A stretch of 64,000 nt of DNA from Bog-532 sp963805255 (GCA_963805255.1 CAWDTK010000009.1:124001-188000); one strand, 5' to 3'. Counted from the first letter of the stretch, positions 7,647 to 17,520 are shown. Made by a program: numbers and translations. The notes: a model not told the origin generated them from the sequence alone.

Positions 7647-10600
7647 TTACCCCGGCGGGCAGTCAGCAGCATCGCCCGGCAGGCACTGACCGCCGGGAAA
7701 CGTGACAAACCGGCGCGGCCAGGACAGGACCGCCTCGAGCCAGCACGGCCCGGCGCTGACGCCACCGGACACCTGCATGAGGGCTGCCGTGTGCCGCAGC
7801 GCCTGGGCGTGATCCACCCCGGGCATGACCTGGGCGACGTCGGTGGCGAACGGCCCGGGACCGTCCTCGCCGACCAGGGCCGTCCAGGCCAGCCACCGGT
7901 TGGCGGCCAGTTCCATCGACAGCGGGTGCCGGCGCAGGGTCCGGACCCGCTGGCCCACCCGGATGCCGGGCCAGTCCGGCAGGGCGGTGAGATCAAAGTC
8001 AAGGGGCGGAGCGTGATCGGCGGGCGCGGGGCCGCGACCGCTGAGCGGGCAGAGCCTTTCGATCTCGTGCAGCCAGCGAAGCTGCGGGAGCACCCAGGCC
8101 GGGCCGGGCCGGATAGCCGGCGGGACTGCGCGGCCGGCCAGGCCCCGGTGCCGCCGCCGGTGCGGTTCAGCCTGATCGCCGCCGCGGACGCCACGATCTG
8201 GCTGAACCGGGACGGGTCGTAGCTCGTACGCAGGGCCGCGACCCGGACGCCGATCTGGTAGTCGATGACCCGGGCCAGCAGGCATTCACGCGACCGGGCG
8301 CCGAGGCCCCGCCACCGGCGGCGCAGCGGCGCGGGAACGGCCGGCAGGAGATTGTCGGTCAGGAAGGCCAGCAGGAACACCTCGGTCCACACCCGCAGCC
8401 AGGCGTGTTCCGGTGACACGGCGAGCAGTTCAGCCTCGCGGAGCTCGGTCAGCCGGCACGCGCGGCCTTCCCGGCAGTGCCGTCCGCAGGCCTCGGAGCG
8501 GCGGCCGCTCACCGGGGCGGTGACGTCGCCGGGCGTGATGCCGCCCGAATCACCCAGCGCGGTGGCACCCGGAGGCGTCATCGCGCCGGGAACCGGTATC
8601 CGTCCCCAGCGCAGCGGGCCGACATCACCGGCCAGCAGAACCGCCACCTCAGGAGCGAGGAGCGACCGCTGGCCCGCCTGCTCGCTCGCGTGCTCACATT
8701 GGGCGGCCGGCATCCGGTGCACGACTGCGACGGCCGTGTTCCGCGACGCGTCGGGCACGAGCAGGGCCGGGCGCGGCTCGGTGAGCACGGTGCCTTCGCC
8801 GAGCGTCCCGAACTCCGCCAGCAGGGCCGCGAGCCATTCGGCCGCGTGCGTCGCCGGGTGCCCCTCCCCCTTGTCGCGCAGGATGGACCGCGCCTCCTCG
8901 ATCACGATGACGTGCCGCGGCGACGGGCCCTGCGAACCCGCCGGGCCCGGCTCGGCCGGCGGCCGCGAACGGAGCCGCAGGTGCTCGGCGAGCCGGATCA
9001 GCAGGGCACCGCAGATGAACGCACGGTCTTCGGCGGCGCCGATGTCGTGCACAGCCAGCACGACGGGGCGGCCGAGAAGCGCGGCGAGATCGGCGGGATG
9101 ACCGCCTTCGAGGAAACGGCCCGCCAACCCGGTCCGCAGCGAGCCGAACCGGGCGTCGGCCAGGCCGCGTAGCCGGGCCCGGGTTTTCCGGTCGTAACCG
9201 GCCTCGCGGATCACGTCGATGACCGCGGCGTGCAGTTGGCCCAGTCCCGGGACGGCCGCCGGGGCACGGCCAGCAGCATGGCTGGTGAGCAGATCCCACC
9301 CGGCGGCCTCGTACACACGTGGCAGCGCCAGCGACACAGCCAGGGAAAACAGCTCGTCAGCGCCGAAGGCGACGTCCAGCAGCCGGCGCACCAGAGCCAT
9401 GTGCGCCTGCAGCGGGTAGCCGGGCTCCGGGGCCAGCGGGCTGACGGTCAGCGGCACGGCATCGGGATCGCAGGGATTGATGACCGTGACCGGCGAATCG
9501 TCCCGGCCGGTGGTGACGGTCTCGTATCCGGAGCCGGCCGGGTCGACGACCAGCCACGGCAGCCCGAGGCCGGTGAGCTGCGTGAGAATGTTCCGCACGG
9601 TTCGTGACGGGCCCGCGCCCGCGCTGCCCGTCACCAGGACACCGTAGCCTAGCGCGGCCACCGGAACCCGCACCGAGCCCGGACCGGGCTCCGGCGCCAA
9701 CGCGAGCTCGATGGAGGCGGCGGCCAGCCGGTCCGGGGAGACGTCCGCGGCACCGTCATCGCCGTCCCTCGTGGCGGGCGCCGCCGAGCCCGGGACGTCA
9801 GGCCCATCGGGGGCGGCGCCGTTGGCGTTCCGGGTGCCCGCATCCGCGCCGCCGGCCGGGTCCGCGCGCCCGGCCGGGTCCACGCGCACAGCGTCCACGC
9901 GCACAGCGTCCACGCGCACAGCGTCCACGCGCACAGCGTCCACGCGCACAGCGTCCACGCCCACGGCCGGCACCACTCCCACCGCCGGGACCACGCCGAC
10001 GGCCGGGACCAGGCCCACGGCCGGGACCACGCGCCCGGCGGCCTGGCGGATACCCGGATCCGCGGATCCGGTCACGTTCAGGCCGGGAACGCCGTGCCGC
10101 GGCAGGCCGGCCAAGGCGGCGATCGTTCCGGCCGTGACGAAGAACGGTGACTGCGCGCCATCGCCCGGATCGTGCCGGCTGGCCGACAGCGCTTCATCCA
10201 GGCTCTGCGCGCCGGTCCCGTTACGCAGGCGGTATGGATGGGGGCCCAGTTCCGCCGATCCGGCGAGCAGCGGGGCGAGCACGTCGAGCTCGTCCGGGCC
10301 GGAGGCGCCGGCCAGCACGCGTACGCTCCACAGCCCGCCGTCACCGAAGTCCCCCCGCTCGGCCAGACAACGCTCGGTCCGCGCCACGGCGTCGGCCTGC
10401 CGCTCCCGATGCCGGTGCAGTATGTCCAGCTCGGTGCGCAGCCCGGCGGTCTCCGCCGCCAGCAGGTCGGTCGGCTCCGCAACGACCAGCCACCCGAACG
10501 GCCGCCGCATCAGGGCCATCAGGGCGGTCTCGAACAGGCTGGGCCCGGTGGCTGGCTCCGGCCGGTGGGGGTTCGGGTCCCGGACAGCGGGACACGGAAC

Positions 10601-10928
10601 CCAGACCAGCCGGTCGAGGTGGCCGGCGCAGCCGCCTGCCACCGGGAGACCCCAGGCACCGGGGGGAAAGAGCAGCGGCGCGGGATTCCGGGGCCGCGCT
10701 GATGCGCGGCGGAGCCGCATGCGGACCGGGCCTGGGCGCCGGGCCGGAGCCGGCCGTACCGCCCCGGCCGGCGGGCCCCACGGTGGTGATCAGTTCCAGC
10801 GGGGCGCCGTCACCTCGCGACAGCCAGCCGATCACGATGCTCCGGCTGGCCGTCACGGCGGCCAGGGCGGCGGGCAGCACGGCGGCGAAGTCAGCTTCCG
10901 CCGACGCGGCGGGAACCGGCGCGGTCAT
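7647..10928 (-). pseudogene. HerA/VirB4-like ATPase, reading frame broken twice
   Basis: Large ATPase of the HerA/FtsK/VirB4 superfamily. The start (MTAPVPAASAEADFAAVLPA, 10928) is in one frame; an in-frame GTG at 10994 is an alternative. The body, from LLFPPGAWGLPV and GPSLFETALMALMRRPFGWL through the ATPase core, is in a second frame beginning near 10720. The tail (LHEIERLCPL ... WPRRFVTFPGGQ) returns to another frame around 8090-8165. The P-loop position reads GSAGAGPSRTV, lacking the Walker A lysine. Walker B, HVIVIEEARSIL, is intact. A repeat-rich linker (9878-10040) separates the N-terminal domain from the core. It is the last gene of the GntR/VirD4-like set. Either assembly indels or real decay could explain the breaks. 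Confidence 0.6.
9878..10040. repeat. in-frame minisatellite inside the HerA-like gene
   Basis: Five perfect copies and one partial copy of the 15-bp unit GTCCACGCGCACAGC run from 9878 to about 9965. Looser 18-27 bp units around GCCGGGACCACG follow. Because 15 is a multiple of three, the array stays in frame on the minus strand and encodes repeated AVRVD, then PAVGV pentapeptides. It forms a flexible linker between the N-terminal domain and the ATPase core; copy number can change without a frameshift. Confidence 0.85.
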
Positions 10929-11046
10929 GGTGAGGACGTGCCACCACGGGCCGCCCAGGCGGTCATGTATCGCTACAAGTGATTGTCTAATCACAGTTTG
11001 TGCTTAGCAGGCCGACCCGCACGCGCGCTACCGCATCGGCCACAGT

Positions 11047-11111
11047 CACCACAATCCGGCACCACAATCCGGCACCACAATCCGGCACCACAATCCGGCA
11101 CCACAATCCGG
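11047..11111. repeat. 13-bp tandem repeat, five copies
   Basis: The unit CACCACAATCCGG is repeated five times without change. It lies in the 420-bp gap between the stop of the membrane/coiled-coil gene and the HerA-like start, that is, in the 5' region of the HerA-like gene on the minus strand. No other gene is seen in 10995-11348. It may be a regulatory array or replication slippage; nothing in the sequence decides this. Confidence 0.85.
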
Positions 11112-11348
11112 CGGCCCGGGTCACCCAGGGATTAATCGTCTGGGCGGCGGCGGCGCCAGTCCAGGCGTTCCGGTGGTGGCCCGAGATTGGGCGGCGGCTG
11201 TCCGGCACCGTCCCGCCAGCTTACCGGCGCCGGCCTGCGGCGGCCGGGACCGCGGGCCGCGCCGGGGGACTCCGGCCCGGGGACGCGATCAGCGCCGGGC
11301 ACGGCGTCCGGGCTGGGCATGCTCTCACCGGTACCGTCACGCGGCGTG

Positions 11349-13451
11349 TCATGCCGGTCCCGGGGCCGCGGCAGCCCATCCGGCCGCTGGGCCGGGAACT
11401 CCGCTGGCCACTGTGCGGGCTGGGGCTGGGCCTGGCTGAGACCGGGCCGGCCCAGCCCCGCGACCCGGAGCCTGCCCAATGCTCTCCTGCAGGGCGCGGC
11501 GCGCCTCCTCCAGGGAGGCCAGCGTCGCGGTGGGCAGGCTCATGATCGCCGGATTGGCATCGACTATCACGACGTGGCGGCCATCGGCGGCGGAGTACGT
11601 GACGATCATCGCGCTGGGCGGGAGCTGCTGCAACTGGTGCTGCTCGACGACGAACTCGCGGGACCGCTGCACGGTCCGGGCCCGCGATTCGCTGTCGCCG
11701 GCCGCTTTGGACGTGCTGATTCCCCACGCCGTACTTTCGCTGATGCCCCCGGTGATCGCCTCGGATTCGGTATAGCCGGTCGAGTGACTGGAATCGCTGC
11801 TCCGGGACCGGGTTTCGTGGCTGAGCGGAAAGAAACTGCTGTCCCGGCTGGCGCCCTGGCCACGGCTGCGCCCGGATGTGCCCGTCACCGAACTGGTCTG
11901 GGCCAGTGAGTCGGAGGTACCCACGGTACTGGTGTAGGAGTCACCCGTGGTGTCCGTGACCGACGTGCCCACTGTGTCGGTGAGCTGTGAAAGCACGAAA
12001 CGATGCTCGGTGCCGATCTGCTCGCTGGCCGCCTTGGCGTCGGCCGCGTTCCCCAGGCGCATGAACGCGACGGCCGCGTTCCCGCGTCCCAGCCGTTCCC
12101 GGACGCTGGCCGGGATCGACCGGTAGCCGACCACCAGCCCGGTCCGGGCGGCCGCACAGGCATCAGCCAGCCGGTCCAGCACGTCACCGCGCAGTTTCTC
12201 CGCTCCCAGCAGGAAAAGCGTGTGCTGCCAGGGCGCCCCGGCGGTGGCGCGGCGGATGACCGGGGTGAGCGCCGCGACCACATAGGTGCTCAGGACCGCG
12301 TGGCCGGTCACTCCGGCCTCCCCGCCCATCGCCACCACGCGCAGCCGGGACCGCGGCGCGGGCCCGAGGGCAGTGCCGACGCCGTCCAGCTTGCGCAGCC
12401 GTGCCTCCATGGCCCAGGCGCGCTCCACCACCACCTGCGCGGCTCCGCGGCCGAACATCACGGCGAGCTGGTCGATCTGCGCCATGGTGAGCAGCCCGCG
12501 GCGGGCGTCCTCGCGCGGGTCGCCGATGTGAGCGAGTACCCGCAGCGCGGCGTTTATCTGCGCCATCGTCGCGTCGTCACCCAGCAGGCCGATGACGCGC
12601 TCGAGAATGGCATTGTCGCCGGGCAGCCCCTGGGCGGAAAGCTGCTCGTCCCCGGCGCTGGCGGCCACGGACAGCAGGTCCGCGAACGCCGCCGGGGCGA
12701 GGCCGGTGCCCAGGTCCATCCGGGGCAGGTCATCGGGCAGCACCCAGACCAGCGGGTTGATCCCGGCCCGGCCGGAGACAGCGAGGAGGTCGCGGGCGAC
12801 GGCGCCATCGGTGAGGTCGACCACGGTCAGCTCGCCGCCGGATTGCAGCCGGGGTATGCCGATCATGGTCAGCATGGCGGACCAGCCGGACAGCGTTCCC
12901 CCGGCCACGTCGACGCGATCGATGTCGCAGGCCAGTGAGGCGGCGTACCAGTGTTTCTGCCGCTCGTAGGCGGCCCGGCGCGCCTGCCAGTCCCTGGTCT
13001 GGTCGGCGTGCTGGGCCTGCCACTCAAAGAGCCGCGCTTCCTGCAGGTTCCGGATGGTGCCGACCCGGCGCTCTTCCGCGGCGACCCGGGTCCGCATGGC
13101 CTGCTCACTGCGCCGGATCTGGCGGGCGGCGAGTACGGCACCGGCCAGGCCCAGCAGGGCCCCCAGCCCGGACAGCGACGGATTGAGCCACCCCAGCACC
13201 CCGAGGGCGACCGACCCGGCCGCCAGGACGATCGCACCGCCGAACGATGCCTTGAGCGGGCGGTCCAGCCGATTCTGCTCCTGGCGCTGAGCCGAAACCC
13301 ATCCTGGATTGAGCTGCTCCCGTGGCGGTGGGGTGGGCCGGCGCGGCGACGGCCCCGGATGAGGATGGAGAAGGGCGTACTGCCACCCCAGGTATACCCG
13401 GTCAGGCCGCAGCGCCGGCGGGCGGCGGCCGGGGCGGTCAGCCGCCGTCAC
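11349..13451 (-). CDS. membrane/coiled-coil protein of the VirD4/HerA-like set
   Basis: A 700-residue protein with no family name I can assign. A short N-terminal tail (ALRPDRVYLGWQYALLHPHP) leads to two adjacent membrane helices (AIVLAAGSVALGVLGWL; LGALLGLAGAVLAA), then a charged coiled coil (ARQIRRSEQAMRTRVAAEE onward). An alpha/beta globular region follows (LTVVDLTDGAVARDLLAVSG; PLVWVLPDDLPRMDLG). Near the C terminus FMRLGNAADAKAA and TEHRFVLSQLTDTVG precede a Ser/Thr-rich stretch, resembling the tail of TraD/TraM-recognition ATPases. No intact P-loop is seen. The GTG at 13451 overlaps the upstream stop by 14 bp, so longer upstream frame is rejected. It looks like a membrane scaffold for the neighbouring ATPase-like proteins (inferred). 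Confidence 0.7.
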   Translation of the reverse strand: MTAADRPGRRPPALRPDRVYLGWQYALLHPHPGPSPRRPTPPPREQLNPGWVSAQRQEQNRLDRPLKASFGGAIVLAAGSVALGVLGWLNPSLSGLGALLGLAGAVLAARQIRRSEQAMRTRVAAEERRVGTIRNLQEARLFEWQAQHADQTRDWQARRAAYERQKHWYAASLACDIDRVDVAGGTLSGWSAMLTMIGIPRLQSGGELTVVDLTDGAVARDLLAVSGRAGINPLVWVLPDDLPRMDLGTGLAPAAFADLLSVAASAGDEQLSAQGLPGDNAILERVIGLLGDDATMAQINAALRVLAHIGDPREDARRGLLTMAQIDQLAVMFGRGAAQVVVERAWAMEARLRKLDGVGTALGPAPRSRLRVVAMGGEAGVTGHAVLSTYVVAALTPVIRRATAGAPWQHTLFLLGAEKLRGDVLDRLADACAAARTGLVVGYRSIPASVRERLGRGNAAVAFMRLGNAADAKAASEQIGTEHRFVLSQLTDTVGTSVTDTTGDSYTSTVGTSDSLAQTSSVTGTSGRSRGQGASRDSSFFPLSHETRSRSSDSSHSTGYTESEAITGGISESTAWGISTSKAAGDSESRARTVQRSREFVVEQHQLQQLPPSAMIVTYSAADGRHVVIVDANPAIMSLPTATLASLEEARRALQESIGQAPGRGAGPARSQPGPAPARTVASGVPGPAAGWAAAAPGPA

Positions 13452-15450
13452 GTCGTTTCCCCCGCGGTGACGCCGGCCAGGGTGACCGGGCCGGCGGGAC
13501 GCCGACGGCACTGGGTGGCGGCGCTTCGGGAATGCTGGCGGGCACGGTCCGCGCCGCGGCCACCAGGCGCTCGGTGGGGCGCCTGACCACCAGGGCGAAC
13601 TCCCCGCGGCCCAGTTGCTGCAGCCGGGCCGCCGGTACCCGGGGCTGACGGGTGAAGGAGGGTGCGACCGGCCTGGCCGCCCGCGCCTTGGTGGCTGCCG
13701 CGGCGCGCTTCCCGGATCCGCTCGCCGGGAACGCCGGGCCCGCCGGGCCCGCCGGGCTTGCCTCGCCGGGCCGGCGGCCGGACGGCGCGCTGCTGGTGAG
13801 TCCGGCGGGCGGCTCAGCGGGCAGCCCGGCCCAGGGCTCCGGGCTGAGCTGCTCACCGGTGTGGCCGGCGAAGCGCTCGGCGCTGCCGGCGTCGGGCATA
13901 CGGTGGATGACCAGCGCGTTCACCTCGCCGGCCACGCCCGCGCCGGCCCGCGCGGACGTGGTGGTCAGCACGACGGGCAGTCCGGCCTGCTCACCGCGGC
14001 TGATCAGGTCCTTGAGCATGGGCTGCGGGAGGCCCTCGCAGTGGTCGAACCACGCTATGCCGTCACCGTCGATGCCGATGTCGCACAGGTCCTCGTCCGC
14101 GGCCAGGACGTCCTGCCCGACCAGCCACGCGAGCCGGGCCGCAGCGCCGGCGTGACCGGCTGAGCTCAGGGAGAACAGCGCGACGGCGCGCTCACGCACG
14201 ACCCGGCCGATATCGATGTGGGCGCGGGCGGCGGCACCGGCCGGCCGGAGCCAGCGCCCGAGCGGCGAGGCCCGCAGCTGTGCCAGCTGGCTGGCCGCGG
14301 TCATCAGCAGCGCGGGATCGGCCCGCGCCTGGCTGACCGATACGCGGGCCCGGTCGGCGAGCTGCGGGCGCCGGGCGTGGTGTGCGGGTACCTGCCCCAT
14401 CCGCGCCTCCAGCGCGAGCGGATCGAGCAGGTGCGCGACGTCATCGAGCACGGGGATGCGCGGATCGGCCGGTGCCGCTTCGATGAGCTCGAACACGTCC
14501 GTGAGGTAGGCCGCGAAACTCCGCCGGTAATGGCCGGCCGTGCCGGACCAGTTGAGCATGGCCGTGACGAGCGTGGCGCGCCGGGCCGGGCTCCCGTGGC
14601 GGAACGGCTCATACGATGCCGGGCCGGCCGCGCTGAACTCGTAGAACGGCGCGCCGGCCACGGCGCAGACGGCGGACAGCGGCGCCGCGAGGTCGGTGCC
14701 GCCGCCGAGGTTGACGACGATGACCGGCTTCCGCAGCCGCACCGCAGCGTGCACGAGCTGGAAACTGCTGGTCGTGGTGCCGGACCGGGCCGCGCCGGCG
14801 ACCAGCACGCCGCCGGCTATCTCGGGCCAGGACAGGGCCGCCGGCGCCCCGGAGAGCTCGTCCACCCCCAGGCAGGCGCCGGTCCTGGTGACGACCCCGC
14901 CGGACCGCACCGCACGGATGACCACGGCGCGCCGGATGGAGACGATCGGGCCGGGGTGCGGCGGCCGGACATTCCACTCGTCGGTGTGCAGCCAGTCCAG
15001 CCAGGCGGCGAGCGCGGCTTCCGCCGCCCCGGCCATCAGCGCGACCGGAAGCTGCCGGGGCAGCCAGTGCCCCATGTCCGCGTAGGCCACGCCGAGGTGC
15101 ATCAGCCGCGCGGCGTGGCCGAAGATGCCGCCCAGATAGGAGGCCACCCGCGCGGGGCCCGCCGTGAACCCCGAGACGGCCGCTACGGGGCCGATCGCCA
15201 GCGTCCACACCAGCCCGGCGGCGGCCGGGGCGGCCAGCCAGGCCGGGCGCCACCGGCTTACCCGGGTGACGCCGAAGAAGACGAGCGCCAGGACCAGCGT
15301 CAGCTGGGCGAAGATCACGTGCAGGATGACCAGGGCGATACCGATCGCAGCCAGGAACTCGCCACGGCGCGGCGTGTCTCTGGGTATCACGTAGCGTGCG
15401 CGCCGTGGCGCGCGCTCCGCCGCTGGTCCCGGCTGGGCTGGCATCGGCAT
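13438..15450 (-). CDS. VirD4/TraD-like membrane protein with degenerate P-loop
   Basis: Resembles type IV coupling proteins. The N terminus has three or four membrane helices (LAAIGIALVILHVIFAQLTL; LAAPAAAGLVWTLAIGPVAA; another before DWLHTDEW), followed by a RecA-like domain. The P-loop position is LVAGAARSGTTTSSFQLVHA, with Thr in place of the Walker A Lys. The Walker B region, IAWFDHCEGLPQPMLKDLIS, has Asp-His rather than Asp-Glu. ATP hydrolysis is therefore doubtful. The Met at 15450 is chosen because upstream codons cover repetitive, non-coding-looking DNA; the ribosome site is weak. Length 670 aa. It lies between the GntR gene and its coiled-coil partner. Confidence 0.7.
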   Translation of the reverse strand: MPMPAQPGPAAERAPRRARYVIPRDTPRRGEFLAAIGIALVILHVIFAQLTLVLALVFFGVTRVSRWRPAWLAAPAAAGLVWTLAIGPVAAVSGFTAGPARVASYLGGIFGHAARLMHLGVAYADMGHWLPRQLPVALMAGAAEAALAAWLDWLHTDEWNVRPPHPGPIVSIRRAVVIRAVRSGGVVTRTGACLGVDELSGAPAALSWPEIAGGVLVAGAARSGTTTSSFQLVHAAVRLRKPVIVVNLGGGTDLAAPLSAVCAVAGAPFYEFSAAGPASYEPFRHGSPARRATLVTAMLNWSGTAGHYRRSFAAYLTDVFELIEAAPADPRIPVLDDVAHLLDPLALEARMGQVPAHHARRPQLADRARVSVSQARADPALLMTAASQLAQLRASPLGRWLRPAGAAARAHIDIGRVVRERAVALFSLSSAGHAGAAARLAWLVGQDVLAADEDLCDIGIDGDGIAWFDHCEGLPQPMLKDLISRGEQAGLPVVLTTTSARAGAGVAGEVNALVIHRMPDAGSAERFAGHTGEQLSPEPWAGLPAEPPAGLTSSAPSGRRPGEASPAGPAGPAFPASGSGKRAAAATKARAARPVAPSFTRQPRVPAARLQQLGRGEFALVVRRPTERLVAAARTVPASIPEAPPPSAVGVPPARSPWPASPRGKRRDGG

Positions 15451-15615
15451 TAGGTTCGCAGTAACACCCGGCGCGTGTCCACAAGCAATACCCGGCGCGT
15501 GTCCACAAGCCGGGCGTATCCGTGGTACGGAGGCCGGAAGTGGCCTGCGCGGCCCGTCAGGCCACAAGCCCGGCGTATCCGCCGCACGCGGGGCCGGGGC
15601 GGCATTCGCGGCCCG

Positions 15616-16536
15616 TCAGGTGGCCGGAGGGGCCGCCGCCTCGACCGAGACCTTGAAGAAGTCGGGACGCAGCATCATCACGGTCAGGGCCACCGGGGTT
15701 GACGACTTCTCAAACCTGATGGTGACCGTGATCGCCGGCTGCCCGGGGACCAGGCGCAGTCTCCGGGCGATCGAGGGCTGCGGCGGGCACAGCTCCACGT
15801 TCAGCGCGGCCGGGTGTCCCGCCGCGGCGCCAGCCCCATCCGGACCGTCGCCACCGGCGGGCCCGGCGGGCCCGGCGGGCCCGGCGTGGTCAGCGGGCTC
15901 GGAGGGCGGCGTGGACAGCAGCTCGTCGAACGTGGCGGCCCAGGCGGATTCGCCGTCCTCGTCCTGCGGCGCGCTCACCCGGCCGGCCGGTTCGCGGGAG
16001 CCGGGAGATTGCGGCAGGTAGGCGGTGGACATGGCCGCCGGGAAGCCGCCCGAGGTCCACAGGCAGCGGATGACCCGGACCTGCGTCCCCGGCGTGAGCC
16101 CCAGGGCCCAGCAGATGTCCTGCGGCGCGGGGCGCGCCGACACGTGCCTGGCCTGGCAGACGATGGCGCTGCCCATCGGGTCGACGGTGGTGCTGAGCCC
16201 GGCCAGGCCCTCGATCGGGATCTGGTACTCGGCCGGGCTGGCCCGGTACAGCTGCCCGTCCGGCAGCTTGCGGAGCAGCGAGCGCCGGGACAGCTCCGCC
16301 ACGGCGACATCGATCTCCGCCACGCTCACGTTGAAGCGCCGGGCCAGGGTGCTGCGCCGGGGCAGCTTCCAGCCCGGCTCACGGTGCACGAGGGCCGCCG
16401 CCATCCGGTCCGCCAGGACCCCGGCGGCCGGCCCCTGGGTACCGGGGCCTTCCCCGCCCGGCACCCCATGGCCATTGTCTTCGGCCCGGTCGCCGCCGGC
16501 CGCTGTCCCACCCCTGCGCCCGAGCCCGGCAGTCAT
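15616..16536 (-). CDS. GntR-family regulator with UTRA-like domain
   Basis: The N-terminal winged helix (residues 40-100) includes KLPRRSTLARRFNVSVAEID and ELSRRSLLRKLPDGQLYRA. A ligand-binding domain of the UTRA type follows (SARPAPQDICWALGL; TQVRVIRCLWTSGG), interrupted by a Gly/Pro/Ala-rich insert (AGPAGPAGPAGG). It is the first gene of the leftward set that continues with the VirD4-like, membrane and HerA-like proteins, so it probably regulates that set (inferred). ATG 16536 has only a weak ribosome site. Confidence 0.75.
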   Translation of the reverse strand: MTAGLGRRGGTAAGGDRAEDNGHGVPGGEGPGTQGPAAGVLADRMAAALVHREPGWKLPRRSTLARRFNVSVAEIDVAVAELSRRSLLRKLPDGQLYRASPAEYQIPIEGLAGLSTTVDPMGSAIVCQARHVSARPAPQDICWALGLTPGTQVRVIRCLWTSGGFPAAMSTAYLPQSPGSREPAGRVSAPQDEDGESAWAATFDELLSTPPSEPADHAGPAGPAGPAGGDGPDGAGAAAGHPAALNVELCPPQPSIARRLRLVPGQPAITVTIRFEKSSTPVALTVMMLRPDFFKVSVEAAAPPAT

Positions 16537-16793
16537 TCTGCGTTGCGCCGGGAGCTGGTGAACAGGAACGTGTCACCCAGGCTGTCGCCGCACTTCAGCG
16601 GGAAAACCACTCTCCTGCGCCCTCACTTGGTATCGGGCTGGCAATGGGACGGGACGGATACGCCGCTGCCGCACAAGGCCACCGTGTCCAGGTCCATTGA
16701 TAAACAGCCGCGGTGAAGCGATGCTGAACGCTGATGTGAGCAAAGGCGACTAATAGGCGACACATCCGTGAACTCAGCCGGGACACGGACGCG

Positions 16794-16831
16794 AAAACCC
16801 CGCCGCCGCGACGGATGCCGTAGCGGCGGGA
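16794..16831 (-). terminator. rho-independent terminator downstream of phoU
   Basis: On the minus strand a GC-rich stem (CCCGCCGC...GCGGCGGG, with an inner TACGG/CCGT pairing) is followed directly by GTTTTC. It sits just after the phoU stop and closes the pst-phoU transcript. Confidence 0.8.
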
Positions 16832-16840
16832 CGCGCAGAG

Positions 16841-17485
16841 CTACTGGGGGGGCTGGGATCCGGCTAGGTAGACCACGCGGCGGGCCACGTTGACGGCGTG
16901 GTCGCCGAGACGCTCGTAGAAGCGGGCCACCAGCGTCATCTCCATCGTCACTGGCAGTGTCATTCTCCCTGAGGCAAGCTCGGCTATCAGGCTCGAGTGA
17001 AGCTCGTCCATCTCGTCATCCCGTTCCGCTAGCGCGGCCGCGGCGGAACGGTCCCGCTGGTACCAGGAGTCCGATGTCTGGCGCCACATGTCGGCTACGA
17101 GGCTCCCCATTCGCTCGACGATCCCCCGGCAGCGTGGCGTGAGGTCGTCGCTGAGAATGTGGTCGGCCCGACGTGCGATATCTACGACCAGGTCGTGGGA
17201 GCGCTCGAGCTCGGGCACGATTCGCAGCACGGAGAGCAGGAAGCGCAGGTCTGAAGCGACGGGTGCCTGCAGCGCGATGTCCCGGTTGACCAGTTCCTCG
17301 ATCTCCGCGTAGAGGGCGTCGATGATCAGGTCGCGTTCGGCCAGCAGCTTGACCACTTCGTTGTCGCCGCTCAGGAGGGCATGGGTCGCCCCGCCCAGAT
17401 CCTCGGCGACCATCGCGAACAGCTCGATGACCTTGGCTTCGATGGCATCCAGCTCACGCTGAAATTCCTGTCGATGCTCGACCAT
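16841..17485 (-). CDS. phoU: phosphate transport regulatory protein PhoU
   Basis: Negative regulator that couples the Pst transporter to PhoR/PhoB-type signalling. The 214-residue, all-helical protein carries the two PhoU repeats. Metal-binding-type E/D motifs are seen in VPELERSHDLVVDIARRADH and ARFYERLGDHAVNVARRVVY. The start at ATG 17485 (MVEHRQEFQRELDAIEAKV) matches the family's usual N terminus. A longer open frame that fuses it to the upstream USP is caused by a frameshift in the USP gene and is not a real fusion. Last gene of the pst operon. Confidence 0.92.
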   Translation of the reverse strand: MVEHRQEFQRELDAIEAKVIELFAMVAEDLGGATHALLSGDNEVVKLLAERDLIIDALYAEIEELVNRDIALQAPVASDLRFLLSVLRIVPELERSHDLVVDIARRADHILSDDLTPRCRGIVERMGSLVADMWRQTSDSWYQRDRSAAAALAERDDEMDELHSSLIAELASGRMTLPVTMEMTLVARFYERLGDHAVNVARRVVYLAGSQPPQ

Positions 17486-17520
17486 GGTCAAAACCCCCAT
17501 GCCTTCGGCTTTATCTTCGA

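Noticed and set aside
9878..11111. CRISPR array
   Set aside because: Repeats are 13-15 bp, directly adjacent, with no unique spacers and no cas genes.
11187..11909. Plus-strand gene of 240 codons
   Set aside because: Antisense to the membrane/coiled-coil gene; no ribosome site or recognisable domain.
7647..15450. Integrative conjugative element
   Set aside because: No integrase, relaxase, attachment repeats or tRNA target; flanking genes are core metabolism.
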